A stretch of DNA of 8,929 nt, taken from positions 1 through 8,929 of the forward strand of contig WRDA01000045.1 in NCBI GenBank assembly GCA_009783675.1. Direction: 5' to 3'. Shown here piece after piece: positions 1-7,331 of this stretch. Source of the stretch: Symbiobacteriaceae bacterium (GTDB lineage Bacteria; Bacillota; JAAYKD01; WRDA01). A program made the position numbers and the translations under genes. Each line of letters begins with the position of its first letter. The first letter of the stretch is position 1. Under the pieces are notes generated by a model. It saw only the letters and a program-made list of their open reading frames with translations. It made no database searches and was not told the origin of the DNA.

Positions 1-773
1 AGATCAGCGCTCCGTATCTCCGGGGTAGAAGCAGAGATGAATCTCGCCTTAGGGTATACTGGTTGCAGCCATTCCTGAAGGCGAGCGGGCGTCACAGTAC
101 GCATAGGTTCGCGGGTAATCGTGTTGCGAGGGTGGTTAAACATGCAGGCGTTAGGCTGCGTCATCCCACTAAGTGTCACTGCATCTTCGTAAAGGATCAT
201 CGCCTGTGGCAGTTCGCTGCCCGTATAGGTTCCAACCAATCGCAGCGACAGGTGGTGGCAGTACCATTGTTTGGCGTTTCCGATTCCGACAAGGTTGATG
301 TTACTCCCGGACATAAGGCCTTCCCTGTCAGCGACCTCTTGTGAGAGCATGATCTCGCCAGCACTGGTTAACCACTGCCCTTTGTAAGCGATGCGTGTCG
401 GGTTGATAAACATGCTGTCTACAGCAGCACCGAGAACGCTAAGCGTACCGCCGGCACTCTCGGCACTGATATACAATGCCGGTTCCATCAGGGCTATCAT
501 ATCGATAGTATCGCGCCTGTTTGATGACATGACAGGAAGTGGTGGCAGTTCATCCTCCCGCATAATCCGCCCTCTTGGTTCAACCACCACAAGCAAATCG
601 AAGGGCAGATCCAAAGGCTGGACAGTATCCAGAAAAGTTCGCTTCTCGTATTCCAGATAAGACGCATAGAATACTTGCAGACACAACGTCAGAGCGACCA
701 GCGCCGCGATCCCGAAGATGCGCCATCTCCAGTGCCTGATGTTCTTTTGCGCGATAAACAAAAGATACGGCAA
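1..773 (-). CDS. MacB/FtsX-like ABC transporter permease, 3' end beyond the left edge
   Basis: The reading frame is open from a TTG at 771-773 to the window edge (257 codons) with no stop. TTG is chosen because AAAGGAG lies 8 nt upstream and the reading frame then opens with a typical permease N-terminus: a basic stretch (QKNIRHWRWR), then one membrane segment at about residues 19-37. The first in-frame ATG is nearly 70 codons in and would remove the membrane segment. The rest of the visible part is a long hydrophilic region that looks like the extracytoplasmic domain of MacB-type permeases; the C-terminal three-helix FtsX domain would lie off the window. It follows the 787-2283 permease, whose stop codon overlaps this gene's SD, so the two are surely co-translated and may form a heteromeric permease pair. 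Substrate is unknown. The permease call rests on topology and context, not on a catalytic motif. Confidence 0.8.
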   Translation of the reverse strand, partial: MPYLLFIAQKNIRHWRWRIFGIAALVALTLCLQVFYASYLEYEKRTFLDTVQPLDLPFDLLVVVEPRGRIMREDELPPLPVMSSNRRDTIDMIALMEPALYISAESAGGTLSVLGAAVDSMFINPTRIAYKGQWLTSAGEIMLSQEVADREGLMSGSNINLVGIGNAKQWYCHHLSLRLVGTYTGSELPQAMILYEDAVTLSGMTQPNACMFNHPRNTITREPMRTVTPARLQEWLQPVYPKARFISASTPEIRSAD

Positions 774-781
774 ATCAATCG

Positions 782-788
782 CTCCTTT
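782..788 (-). promoter_or_regulatory. Shine-Dalgarno that fixes a TTG start
   Basis: AAAGGAG on the minus strand, 8 nt before the TTG at 773. It overlaps the TAA stop (787-789) of the upstream permease, suggesting translational coupling. It is the main reason to accept the TTG start. Confidence 0.75.
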
Positions 789-2283
789 ATACGCTGTCAC
801 CCTGCAGGATCTCACGCACCGACAGGTTGGCCATCTTAAGCGCGGGAAGCAGGGCGAATACAAGCGAGAAAAGACAGGCGATGCCGATGATCAGGAGATA
901 ATCACCTGCTACCGATACCGCGAGTAACCCGATACTAACCGAGTTCGTCATTTGAGTTAAAGCAGCCGGAATGCGAAAGAACAGGAATCCACCGCTGGCA
1001 CCGATTAAAGAGACCAGCAGCGCTTCTGCGACGACCATCTGTATTACCTGCAGACGAGTCGCACCCACCGATTTAAGTATACCGACCTCTTTCTTGCGCT
1101 CACTGATCATTATTAACAGACTGGTGGCGAGCACCAAGGAAGCATTGCAAAAAAGCATAGCAGCCATAGGCATGCGAAAATCCTGAGCCAGGACTTTTTG
1201 CTCCGGCTGCCTCAGACGTGTCAATTGAATCGCCGTGAAAGTATCGAGCAGGATAGGGTCGGGTTGCTCTGAACTGATCCCTGTATGCAGGTCGCTTACG
1301 AGTTGAGGGACACTGTAGAAGCTATACTCCGGAAAGACGCGACGCAGCTCCAGGACGACGTCCTCCAGATGGCTAAGATCCTTAACTGTCAAAGCGAGTT
1401 GCTGAGGCAGGTAGGCTTCTCCTCCGGCTACATGCCATATCGCTTCCCAGGTGTCGTATGGAAGATGGATTTCGTCGCTGACCAACTGCGAACTAACCTG
1501 AAAATCCGCCGAGAAAGGCGTTACCTCGACCCAGGAATGCAAAGTCTGGTAGGATATGTCCCGAGCCTCCATCTGCAGAACGCCGATGACTCTTAGCTCG
1601 ACAGCGATCGGATCGCTGTAATCATAGCGAACATCCCCGTTTTTCTGGATAATACGCGGCACCAGTATCCGTAGGAGATCGCCTGTGCCGGCGAAGTGCT
1701 CTCCCGGAGGCGCATTGCTGCTCCTGCTGACCACTACAACAAGCTCACCCTGATCTGTCTCACGAAACCAGCGACCTTGGCTGACATAGTCCTTGAGTGA
1801 ACTCTCCCTCACAGCGTCGTATGCCAGATTTCTGCCTCGCAATACGGTCTGCCACATCCCGGTAGAGCCGCAGGTAATGGCTGGCATTTGGTAACGCGGA
1901 TAGACTAGGTCGACAGAATGCATTTCCCGCAGAGCTAGTATATCCTCAGCATTAAAAGAGCTGGGCGGGAGAGAAGGGCTAACATAGCCTTCGCCTGATA
2001 ACTCCGGCATCATCCAGGCCAGATCCGTGCTTTGGACATCCGTAAGATCCTGATACCTCCAGATAGTGTCCTCTCCCTGTGAGGCAAGGTTAAGGTTTAT
2101 ACTGTAGACGGATATCTCCCCACCGATCAGACTCCTATAAGGGGCGAAATCCTGCTGAGTATATCCGCGGCTTAGGCCGGTGGAATAAGTCACGAAACCT
2201 GTTGCTAAGGCAATGGATATAATGACCAGCACGCTACGGTCAAGGTAGCGCCAGGCATGTTTGAAGCCGAAGATCCAAAACAT
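787..2283 (-). CDS. FtsX/MacB-type ABC transporter permease
   Basis: The 498-residue protein has the four-helix MacB/FtsX layout: membrane helix at about residues 17-36, a large extracytoplasmic domain to about 365, then three helices at about 371-391, 415-437 and 458-482. The cytoplasmic loop after the second helix carries the family hallmark SERKKEVGILKSVGATR (from residue 394), the part that contacts the ATPase in this family. The C-terminus (ALKMANLSVREILQGDSV) is also typical. The ATG at 2283 is preceded by AGGGA about 9 nt away. The gene begins 12 nt after the metallopeptidase gene and is followed by a second permease, so it is mid-operon. MacB-type permeases usually export or mechanically drive extracytoplasmic work rather than import. 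Which applies here cannot be read from sequence, and no ATPase gene is in view. Confidence 0.9.
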   Translation of the reverse strand: MFWIFGFKHAWRYLDRSVLVIISIALATGFVTYSTGLSRGYTQQDFAPYRSLIGGEISVYSINLNLASQGEDTIWRYQDLTDVQSTDLAWMMPELSGEGYVSPSLPPSSFNAEDILALREMHSVDLVYPRYQMPAITCGSTGMWQTVLRGRNLAYDAVRESSLKDYVSQGRWFRETDQGELVVVVSRSSNAPPGEHFAGTGDLLRILVPRIIQKNGDVRYDYSDPIAVELRVIGVLQMEARDISYQTLHSWVEVTPFSADFQVSSQLVSDEIHLPYDTWEAIWHVAGGEAYLPQQLALTVKDLSHLEDVVLELRRVFPEYSFYSVPQLVSDLHTGISSEQPDPILLDTFTAIQLTRLRQPEQKVLAQDFRMPMAAMLFCNASLVLATSLLIMISERKKEVGILKSVGATRLQVIQMVVAEALLVSLIGASGGFLFFRIPAALTQMTNSVSIGLLAVSVAGDYLLIIGIACLFSLVFALLPALKMANLSVREILQGDSV

Positions 2284-2295
2284 AGCAGCACATCC

Positions 2296-4719
2296 CTACT
2301 CGATACGCAATATATATGGAGCCAAATCACCTGTGAGCGATGAAATGATCAGATAGTCCGCATCAAGGCCTGGTAAAGCTTGAATGTGCAGATCGTTGGA
2401 GCTGATTTGGGTTGGCAGCTCGATGAATAGATCACTCCTGATGTCGAAGACGATGTGAGTGTCGCTGGTATTGCTCTGCCAACTGAGCAGCCTCTTGCCG
2501 ACAAAGATACCCCAAAACTCAATTTCATGAGGTATCTTACGGTGGAAGTAATCTTCAAGTGTTGCGGAAAGATAGCCTGCTTCGGTAGTTAGTTCCATGC
2601 CCAGGCCAGCACCCGGAAGCAGAGTGACGATCCCCGTCTTGATACGCCAGGTGTTCCAGGAGTAGTATTGCGATACCGCCATCCCTCTGCCCAGAAAATG
2701 AGGTATACCTGCTCCAGTGGAATAGAACTGCTCGATGCTGAAGTTTCCCTGATCTGTTGGGATCCAGTTACGCAGGGAGTCGACTGCGCCGGAAGGAGAA
2801 TACAGAGCATACAGGGTTTTATTATAAGCCACAGGTGCATGAAAGTCCGACATTTGGCAGACCTGTCTGACAACGAAACCAGACGCTTCTGGCTGTGTCA
2901 GATCGACGATCTCGATGCTGTAGCTCGCCTTCCTTTGGTCCGGGAGATCCTTGGGATAAATACTATAAAGGTGCTGAACATCCCAAGTTACAAGGGATTC
3001 GGAGATACTGCACTGTAGTATCTGCTCCTGATCCTCGTAGAAACATCTCTTCAGGACCTGCAGGGAACCACTAGACAAATCGTATAGGCGCACCTCCGTG
3101 TTACGTCGCCCTGCATGGAAAGCGGAATGGCGAGTGACCAACAAGTCACCGGCAAGCTCCAGAGAATCGAAGGGCAAATAAAAACTCTCCAATGGGGTAT
3201 TTGTACCTTCACCGAGAACCACCCCATCGGCGTCTCCTGCACTTTCTGTGCCGTCTGCCCTGGATCTTACTTTGGGTCGACCGACTTCGTCCAGCAGTAT
3301 GGGCCGAGCCTTTAGCTGTACATCGCGAATCTTAGTGCCATCAGCTAGCTGAGTATATGGCGTTATCTCCAGCCAGATCAACCAGTGTTCATTAAAAGCA
3401 ATTTCACAGGCAACCGTACGCCCGGTGCCGCGATAGTCGATTAAAGTTGTCTGCTCCCAGGTAACTAAATCATAAAGCCACAGCACTTCACTGGTGCATT
3501 TATCAATAAAGAAGCCAAACCTCTCATTGATCATCCCTAAAGGAGTCATCCCACGCGGAGGATCGAGGCGAGATATTTTAAGCTCCGTCTCCGCAGCATC
3601 GCAGAGCGGATAAGCCGAAACTTCAGGACTCATCCTGATGGAACCATACTTGGGAGCGATTAATATGCTATCGTCAGTTCCACCAATATCATGCGAAGTA
3701 ATCATCGCATACACCTCTTCGATATAAGGAAAACCTTGAGCTTTCTCTGCCTTTAGTAGTGGAACCAACTCCTGTCCATGCTCGGTATAGTATAGAATGG
3801 TATAGGCTCGCGTGACATACTCATTAGACATAACAGAACCACTACTATACTGTGGATTCAAATTTTGATCCACGGAATCGTCGCACCAGTGGCGAAATTC
3901 TTCATTGGTATGGTACCAGTCCCGAGCAAGAATATTTGCGAAGCTATGGGAAATCTCATGTACAATCACGTAGCTATCGAAGGATGTCATCGCTATGTAA
4001 TTGACGTCTCCTCGCTCTGTCTCTACAGTTGCACCATAATTACCACTTCCACTGGAGGGAGAGTAGATAATGCGTAAATTGGATGCTGTGCTGTAGTTAT
4101 CGAACCAAGCCATTTCTATTTCGCAGGTTGACTGCTCTATAAACCGCTTGGTTTGGCGCAAATAGAAAGGAATGTGATCATCGTAGAAAGAAGAAAAGTG
4201 GGTTTTTAAGTAGAAATCATTTAATAGTTCTATAAATCTGGTCGCATTGCTCTGATTCCATCTATTACTGCCATCATTAATTAGTCCGTTTATGTTCGGT
4301 AATAGGACGAAACGTTCATTCTCTTTTACAATATGAACGGCAAACTGAAACACTGCGTCATAGCTAAAGCCTAGGCGAGAAGCAAAATAGACGACTGGAT
4401 GACTGCGATACTCTTCATAATTTGTAGCGACTTTGTTTTGATAATCCGTATTCTGACTGACAAACCTGGAATAACCAGCAAGTCGCCATACCAGGGATAA
4501 CAACTCATAGCGCTCATCAACCAAGTTCTCTTGGTCTTGCCATTTACCTATACTGTCATATTCGTCTTCAAGGAGGCCAGAGTGGTCGGGCAGAGTAGAA
4601 GTGGCAGCTGCCAAAGTAAGGGAAACGAAAAGAATAATGAAGAGTAGGCGAAGTAGAGTCACGCCCCAACCGGGAACCAGGGACATATCAGCGTGCCTTC
4701 TGTCGTTTGCTTCACTCAT
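2296..4719 (-). CDS. Membrane-anchored HExxH metallopeptidase-like protein with propeller-like C-terminal half
   Basis: The ATG at 4719 gives 807 residues and is preceded by a strong GGAGGTGA; the frame stays open to a GTG at 4752, but that has no SD. Residues 18-39 form one membrane segment (signal anchor or signal peptide), so the bulk is probably outside the cell. The sequence SYVIVHEISHSFANIL puts a zinc-peptidase HExxH at H254/E255/H258. E300 in SNEYVTRAY is a possible third ligand. The motif and its surroundings resemble the DUF4932 family, as far as memory allows. From about residue 370 the protein is beta-rich, with recurring blocks such as VLWLYDLVTWEQ and EVRLYDLSSGSLQVL, as in TolB/WD-like propellers. 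It lies between the VOC gene and two permeases. Substrate is unknown; peptidase activity is inferred from the motif only. Confidence 0.8.
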   Translation of the reverse strand: MSEANDRRHADMSLVPGWGVTLLRLLFIILFVSLTLAAATSTLPDHSGLLEDEYDSIGKWQDQENLVDERYELLSLVWRLAGYSRFVSQNTDYQNKVATNYEEYRSHPVVYFASRLGFSYDAVFQFAVHIVKENERFVLLPNINGLINDGSNRWNQSNATRFIELLNDFYLKTHFSSFYDDHIPFYLRQTKRFIEQSTCEIEMAWFDNYSTASNLRIIYSPSSGSGNYGATVETERGDVNYIAMTSFDSYVIVHEISHSFANILARDWYHTNEEFRHWCDDSVDQNLNPQYSSGSVMSNEYVTRAYTILYYTEHGQELVPLLKAEKAQGFPYIEEVYAMITSHDIGGTDDSILIAPKYGSIRMSPEVSAYPLCDAAETELKISRLDPPRGMTPLGMINERFGFFIDKCTSEVLWLYDLVTWEQTTLIDYRGTGRTVACEIAFNEHWLIWLEITPYTQLADGTKIRDVQLKARPILLDEVGRPKVRSRADGTESAGDADGVVLGEGTNTPLESFYLPFDSLELAGDLLVTRHSAFHAGRRNTEVRLYDLSSGSLQVLKRCFYEDQEQILQCSISESLVTWDVQHLYSIYPKDLPDQRKASYSIEIVDLTQPEASGFVVRQVCQMSDFHAPVAYNKTLYALYSPSGAVDSLRNWIPTDQGNFSIEQFYSTGAGIPHFLGRGMAVSQYYSWNTWRIKTGIVTLLPGAGLGMELTTEAGYLSATLEDYFHRKIPHEIEFWGIFVGKRLLSWQSNTSDTHIVFDIRSDLFIELPTQISSNDLHIQALPGLDADYLIISSLTGDLAPYILRIE

Positions 4720-4724
4720 CTCGG

Positions 4725-4732
4725 TCACCTCC
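4725..4732 (-). promoter_or_regulatory. Shine-Dalgarno that decides the metallopeptidase start
   Basis: GGAGGTGA on the minus strand, with its GGAGG core 8 nt before ATG 4719. The GTG at 4752 is rejected: it has no SD, and the matching segment in the second repeat copy runs into a stop (TGA overlapping ATG 7324) right after the SD. The GGAGG core (4728-4732) is also the exact edge of the repeat shared with 7332-7766. Confidence 0.8.
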
Positions 4733-5163
4733 ATCTCTATTTGTTCTGCCACGGTGTTGAGGGATTACTGATCCTACTATCTTCTCTTTAGACGAAAAGG
4801 CACCAGTTCACGCCATATCTGTCGATGATTCCGGCAACCAGCGGGCTCCAGTCCGTAACATCGTGAAAAGTCAGTTCGCCTCCCTCAGCCAGTTTAGAAA
4901 TAATGCTCTTAACCAGTTCCTCACTACCATCACCAAAATGCAAACAAAACTGCATCGAGTTACCCGTGACCACTTCACTTTCGATAGTCTCGCAGATTGC
5001 CAGTATCTGGCCGTAGACATCCAGCTCCGCGTGAGCTACCGCACCGTTCCCCTGGCGATGATCGCACAACACCTTAGCATCTAAAGCGTCCCGGTAAAAT
5101 TGCACGGCTTCGGCGCTGTTCTTTATATACACCTGCATTAACGACCGCTTCATGTAAGCTCCC
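4728..5163 (-). repeat. Duplicated VOC cassette, copy A
   Basis: Direct repeat of 7332-7766 in the same orientation. It comprises the VOC gene, about 10 nt upstream of it including part of its SD, and the 60 bp after its stop up to the GGAGG of the next gene. By hand alignment the coding part differs by 26 substitutions in 366 nt with no indel; the 60-bp flank differs by a few substitutions and one 1-nt indel. Beyond both edges the sequences are unrelated. Confidence 0.9.
4788..5153 (-). CDS. VOC superfamily protein, PhnB-like (copy A)
   Basis: The 121-residue protein has the VOC (glyoxalase/bleomycin-resistance/dioxygenase) pattern of PhnB-like proteins: an opening strand and helix (VYIKNSAEAVQFYRDAL, residues 8-24), the AHAEL strand with H41 and E43, and a closing WSPLVAGIIDRYGVNW block (102-117) like the family's W-x(n)-D-x-x-G-x-x-W ending. 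Family members include metal-dependent enzymes, antibiotic-binding proteins and many of unknown role; no substrate can be named. ATG 5153 is chosen over the in-frame ATG at 5183 because a GGGGGAG lies 5 nt upstream and the second copy starts at the same residue. It is probably cytosolic, as there is no signal sequence. It heads the run leading into the metallopeptidase and permeases. A weak CATAAT-like -10 lies about 25-30 nt upstream. Confidence 0.85.
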   Translation of the reverse strand: MKRSLMQVYIKNSAEAVQFYRDALDAKVLCDHRQGNGAVAHAELDVYGQILAICETIESEVVTGNSMQFCLHFGDGSEELVKSIISKLAEGGELTFHDVTDWSPLVAGIIDRYGVNWCLFV

Positions 5164-5233
5164 CCTTTATATACATTATGCATAACCCATGTTAGACTGC
5201 TTGTTTACCACCTAAGAAGAAAAGAAAGATATC

Positions 5234-5262
5234 TTGACCCCAGCTATCATTTCGTCTATAAT
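5234..5262 (+). promoter_or_regulatory. Sigma-70-type promoter of the AAA ATPase gene
   Basis: TTGACC (5234-5239), a 17-nt spacer, then a perfect TATAAT (5257-5262). The start is predicted near 5269, giving a leader of about 30 nt to GTG 5300. The spacer and motifs are close to ideal, so basal strength should be high unless repressed. Confidence 0.85.
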
Positions 5263-5275
5263 GGAATAGTATTCC
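5263..5275. promoter_or_regulatory. Perfect dyad at the predicted +1 (possible operator)
   Basis: GGAATA-G-TATTCC is a perfect 6+1+6 inverted repeat that begins directly after the TATAAT and is centred on 5269, the expected transcription start. A repressor bound here would block initiation. The arms are short, so chance remains possible, and no regulator gene is visible. Confidence 0.45.
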
Positions 5276-5299
5276 GTATTGGACGAAAGGTGGGAGACT

Positions 5300-6529
5300 G
5301 TGTACATTCCCCGACATATAGAGCCGGTGGTGGAACGTCTGGCAAGGCGTAAACCTGTTGTCGTCCTTACCGGAGCGCGGCAGGTTGGCAAATCAACTAT
5401 GCTGAGGACGATTTGCCCAAGTGTAAGATACATTACCCTAAACAACCCTTTGGTGCGCGAAAGCTCAAAGACCAATCCTTCCTTGTTCTTTCAAATGTAT
5501 GAACCCCCTGTTATCGTTGACGAAATCCAGAAAGCAGCAGAGTTGTTCGAGTATATCAAGGACACTGTCGACGAGAGCAACGCCAAAGGGCAATTCTTCC
5601 TAACCGGGTCTCAGAGCATCAAACTAATGCAGAACATCAGCGAAAGCCTGGCTGGCAGAGCCGGTATAATTCGTCTTGCGGGGCTCTCGATGCGTGAGAT
5701 AAACGGTCGGGTCGACCGCGCACCATATCAGCCGGATGTGCATCCGGGGCATGCTGACATATCAACTGAAAGCAAACTCGACTTGGAGAGTTTTCTGGAA
5801 ATCATCCACAGAGGTTTCTTTCCCGAGCTTTATGAAACTCCCGGAGACTTACACGACTGGTTAGATTTCTACAGTTCTTATTTTCAGTCATACCTGGAGA
5901 AAGACATCCGCGACATGCTGAACATTCATGACGAATCTGCCTTTATTCGCTTCGTTACCGCAACAGCCGCTCTGACCGGACAGATGCTAAACCTTTCCCA
6001 TCTTGCCGGCATGTGTGGTAAGGACCAAAAGACTGTGCGCACCTGGTTATCTGTACTGGAATCCTGCGGTATCATCTACCTGCTTCAACCTTATTATAAT
6101 AATATCAACAAACGCTTAATAAAGACTCCCAAGCTGATCTTTTTGGATACCGGACTAGCATGCTGGTTGCTGGGGTGGAATACCCCAGAACAGCTGTTTA
6201 AGGGAGCCATGTGGGGGCATATCTTCGAGAGTTATGTCATAAGCGAAATCATTAAAAGTTACTACAACGACGGTATTGTCAGGCCACCCTTGTTCTATTA
6301 TCGCGACAAGGATAAGAACGGGATTGATCTTCTGATAAAAAATGGCGATACACTATATCCTGTAGAAATCAAGGCCTCCAGTGATCCCACCAGAGCCATG
6401 GTGTCCTCGTTCCGCTGCCTGGATGGTATTGCAGGTATGCAAGTGGGAGCGGGTTCTGTTATCTGCCTGGCAAGTCAGCGTTTGCCTCTTACGGATAAGG
6501 TGTGGATCTTACCGGCTCACCTGATATAG
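5300..6529 (+). CDS. AAA ATPase with DUF4143 C-terminal domain
   Basis: With the GTG at 5300 the protein is 409 residues and begins (M)YIPRHIEPVV, the usual opening of this family. A TTG at 5279 is in frame but only 10 nt after the predicted transcription start and has no SD, while AAAGGTGGG precedes the GTG. AAA_14 domain: Walker A GARQVGKST (25-33), Walker B VIVDEIQ with D74/E75, sensor-like FFLTGSQ (99-105), and ESLAGRAG as the likely arginine-finger region. The C-terminal DUF4143 part includes a winged-helix-like stretch and a PD-(D/E)xK-like core: GIDLL with D343, then PVEIKAS with E356 and K358. Length is normal and no key residue is missing. The cellular role of this widespread, often horizontally moved family is not settled. 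It is transcribed alone, against both neighbours. Confidence 0.93.
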   Translation: MYIPRHIEPVVERLARRKPVVVLTGARQVGKSTMLRTICPSVRYITLNNPLVRESSKTNPSLFFQMYEPPVIVDEIQKAAELFEYIKDTVDESNAKGQFFLTGSQSIKLMQNISESLAGRAGIIRLAGLSMREINGRVDRAPYQPDVHPGHADISTESKLDLESFLEIIHRGFFPELYETPGDLHDWLDFYSSYFQSYLEKDIRDMLNIHDESAFIRFVTATAALTGQMLNLSHLAGMCGKDQKTVRTWLSVLESCGIIYLLQPYYNNINKRLIKTPKLIFLDTGLACWLLGWNTPEQLFKGAMWGHIFESYVISEIIKSYYNDGIVRPPLFYYRDKDKNGIDLLIKNGDTLYPVEIKASSDPTRAMVSSFRCLDGIAGMQVGAGSVICLASQRLPLTDKVWILPAHLI

Positions 6530-6782
6530 TGATATGGTTGATACCATCCCTGCTCTGTTTTGGGTCGATTTCTCCCAGCAGCCCCTTGTCCGCTTGTTTT
6601 ATGAACCATGCAAGGCGATGTTGCCAGAACTTTTCACTGTATGTGCTGATTATAGCGCTTCCTCCCGGCAGAAGAAGGGAGAGCATCATGCCGACGAAGC
6701 TTAAAGGTTCTGCCTTCATAGCTGAAAGACCATTTTGCAGGCATAAGCTTGGTCTGGTAGACATCCTGCAGGCAACAAGCAT
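6489..6782 (-). pseudogene. Possible broken small gene downstream of the Ig-like gene
   Basis: This covers the roughly 250 bp between the two converging genes. A 97-codon frame starts at ATG 6782, whose A overlaps the TAA of the Ig-like gene (TAATG), but it has no clear SD and overlaps the last 41 bp of the ATPase gene. Its first half reads like an out-of-frame hydrophobic shadow, while a neighbouring minus frame over the same bases reads PAKWSFSYEGRTFKLRRHD, which looks more protein-like, then ends at a TGA. The protein-like signal then continues in the 97-codon frame as FWQHRLAWFIKQADKGLL. This is what one frameshift in an about 80-residue gene would give. I do not recognise the family. No terminator with a T-run is visible for either flanking gene. 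Confidence 0.3.
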
Positions 6783-7324
6783 TAAGACTTTTTGCGGAGT
6801 AGATCATCGCGCACTCTCAGCCATTGAATCTTGATGCGTGCGAAAGCTAGAGTTTTTTCACCATCATGTTCAATCTCTATATACATTTGGTAATCTCCCG
6901 GAGCGTTTCCTAATTTACCACCAAACTCTTCTACACTCAGCGCGAAAATATGATGCTGACCAGGCAGCAACGTAACAGCACTGTTTGTTTCCGTAAGGCT
7001 TTTTTGGAAAGGAACAATGCGCAGAGTCCGGCCGATGCGTTTGATTATGGTATAGCGGGTGGATATGGTCAACCCCTCGGAGACACCATTGTTTCTGAAC
7101 GTTATATGGAACTCCTTGTCGGAGAGATAATAGGCGGGTAAAGCAGACTCAAAGGAAAATAACCCATGATTAAGCGCCAGAGTGTAGGCAGAACGATCCG
7201 GTGCAAAAACTTCCCAGCCACTTCCCCAGATATTGGCCAGATACCAATGCATCAAGGCAGATATAACTGTAAATGAAAATAAAACCAAAGCCAGTATGCT
7301 TATTACAGGATATCTCCGCTTCAT
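6782..7324 (-). CDS. Single-pass membrane protein with Ig-like extracytoplasmic domain
   Basis: 180 residues. A basic start (MKRRY) and one membrane segment at about 6-28 are followed by an outside domain. The domain has the pattern of short bacterial Ig-like folds: FHITFRNNG, then YTIIKRIGRTLRIVPF, then LLPGQHHIFALSVEEFGGKL, then GDYQMYIEIEHDG. That is the layout seen in Firmicutes Ig-like (Big_14-type) domains; the family name is from memory and tentative. ATG 7324 has GGAGG 7 nt upstream (a second GGAGG sits 4 nt away). That SD belongs to the repeated cassette that also feeds the metallopeptidase gene. There is no lipobox cysteine. The gene follows VOC copy B by about 66 nt and is likely co-transcribed with it. 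A decayed relative lies at 8681-8929. No enzymatic motif is seen; a binding or accessory role is plausible. Confidence 0.75.
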   Translation of the reverse strand: MKRRYPVISILALVLFSFTVISALMHWYLANIWGSGWEVFAPDRSAYTLALNHGLFSFESALPAYYLSDKEFHITFRNNGVSEGLTISTRYTIIKRIGRTLRIVPFQKSLTETNSAVTLLPGQHHIFALSVEEFGGKLGNAPGDYQMYIEIEHDGEKTLAFARIKIQWLRVRDDLLRKKS

Positions 7325-7331
7325 GCTACCT

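Noticed and set aside
1285..1596. Plus-strand 103-codon frame
   Set aside because: Antisense shadow inside the well-supported FtsX-type permease gene.
2668..3018. Plus-strand 116-codon frame
   Set aside because: Lies wholly inside the metallopeptidase gene on the other strand; no SD and no recognisable pattern.
4720..4752. GTG start that would add 11 residues to the metallopeptidase
   Set aside because: No SD before the GTG, whereas GGAGGTGA sits at the proper distance before ATG 4719.
4863..5084. Plus-strand frame antisense to VOC copy A, also present in copy B at 7466-7747
   Set aside because: Its conservation in both copies is a by-product of the duplication; the minus-strand VOC frame explains the silent substitutions, and there is no SD.
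5154..5183. Upstream ATG adding 10 residues to VOC copy A
   Set aside because: A strong SD precedes ATG 5153, and the second copy begins at the same residue with no matching extension.
5279..5299. TTG start for the ATPase
   Set aside because: Only 10 nt after the predicted transcription start and without an SD; GTG 5300 gives the usual family N-terminus.
6660..6692. CTCCC/GGGAG inverted repeat as a terminator between the converging genes
   Set aside because: Stem of only five pairs and no T-run on either strand.
6502..6834. Plus-strand 110-codon frame between the ATPase and Ig-like genes
   Set aside because: Overlaps the ends of both flanking genes, has no SD, and its composition is that of an antisense shadow.
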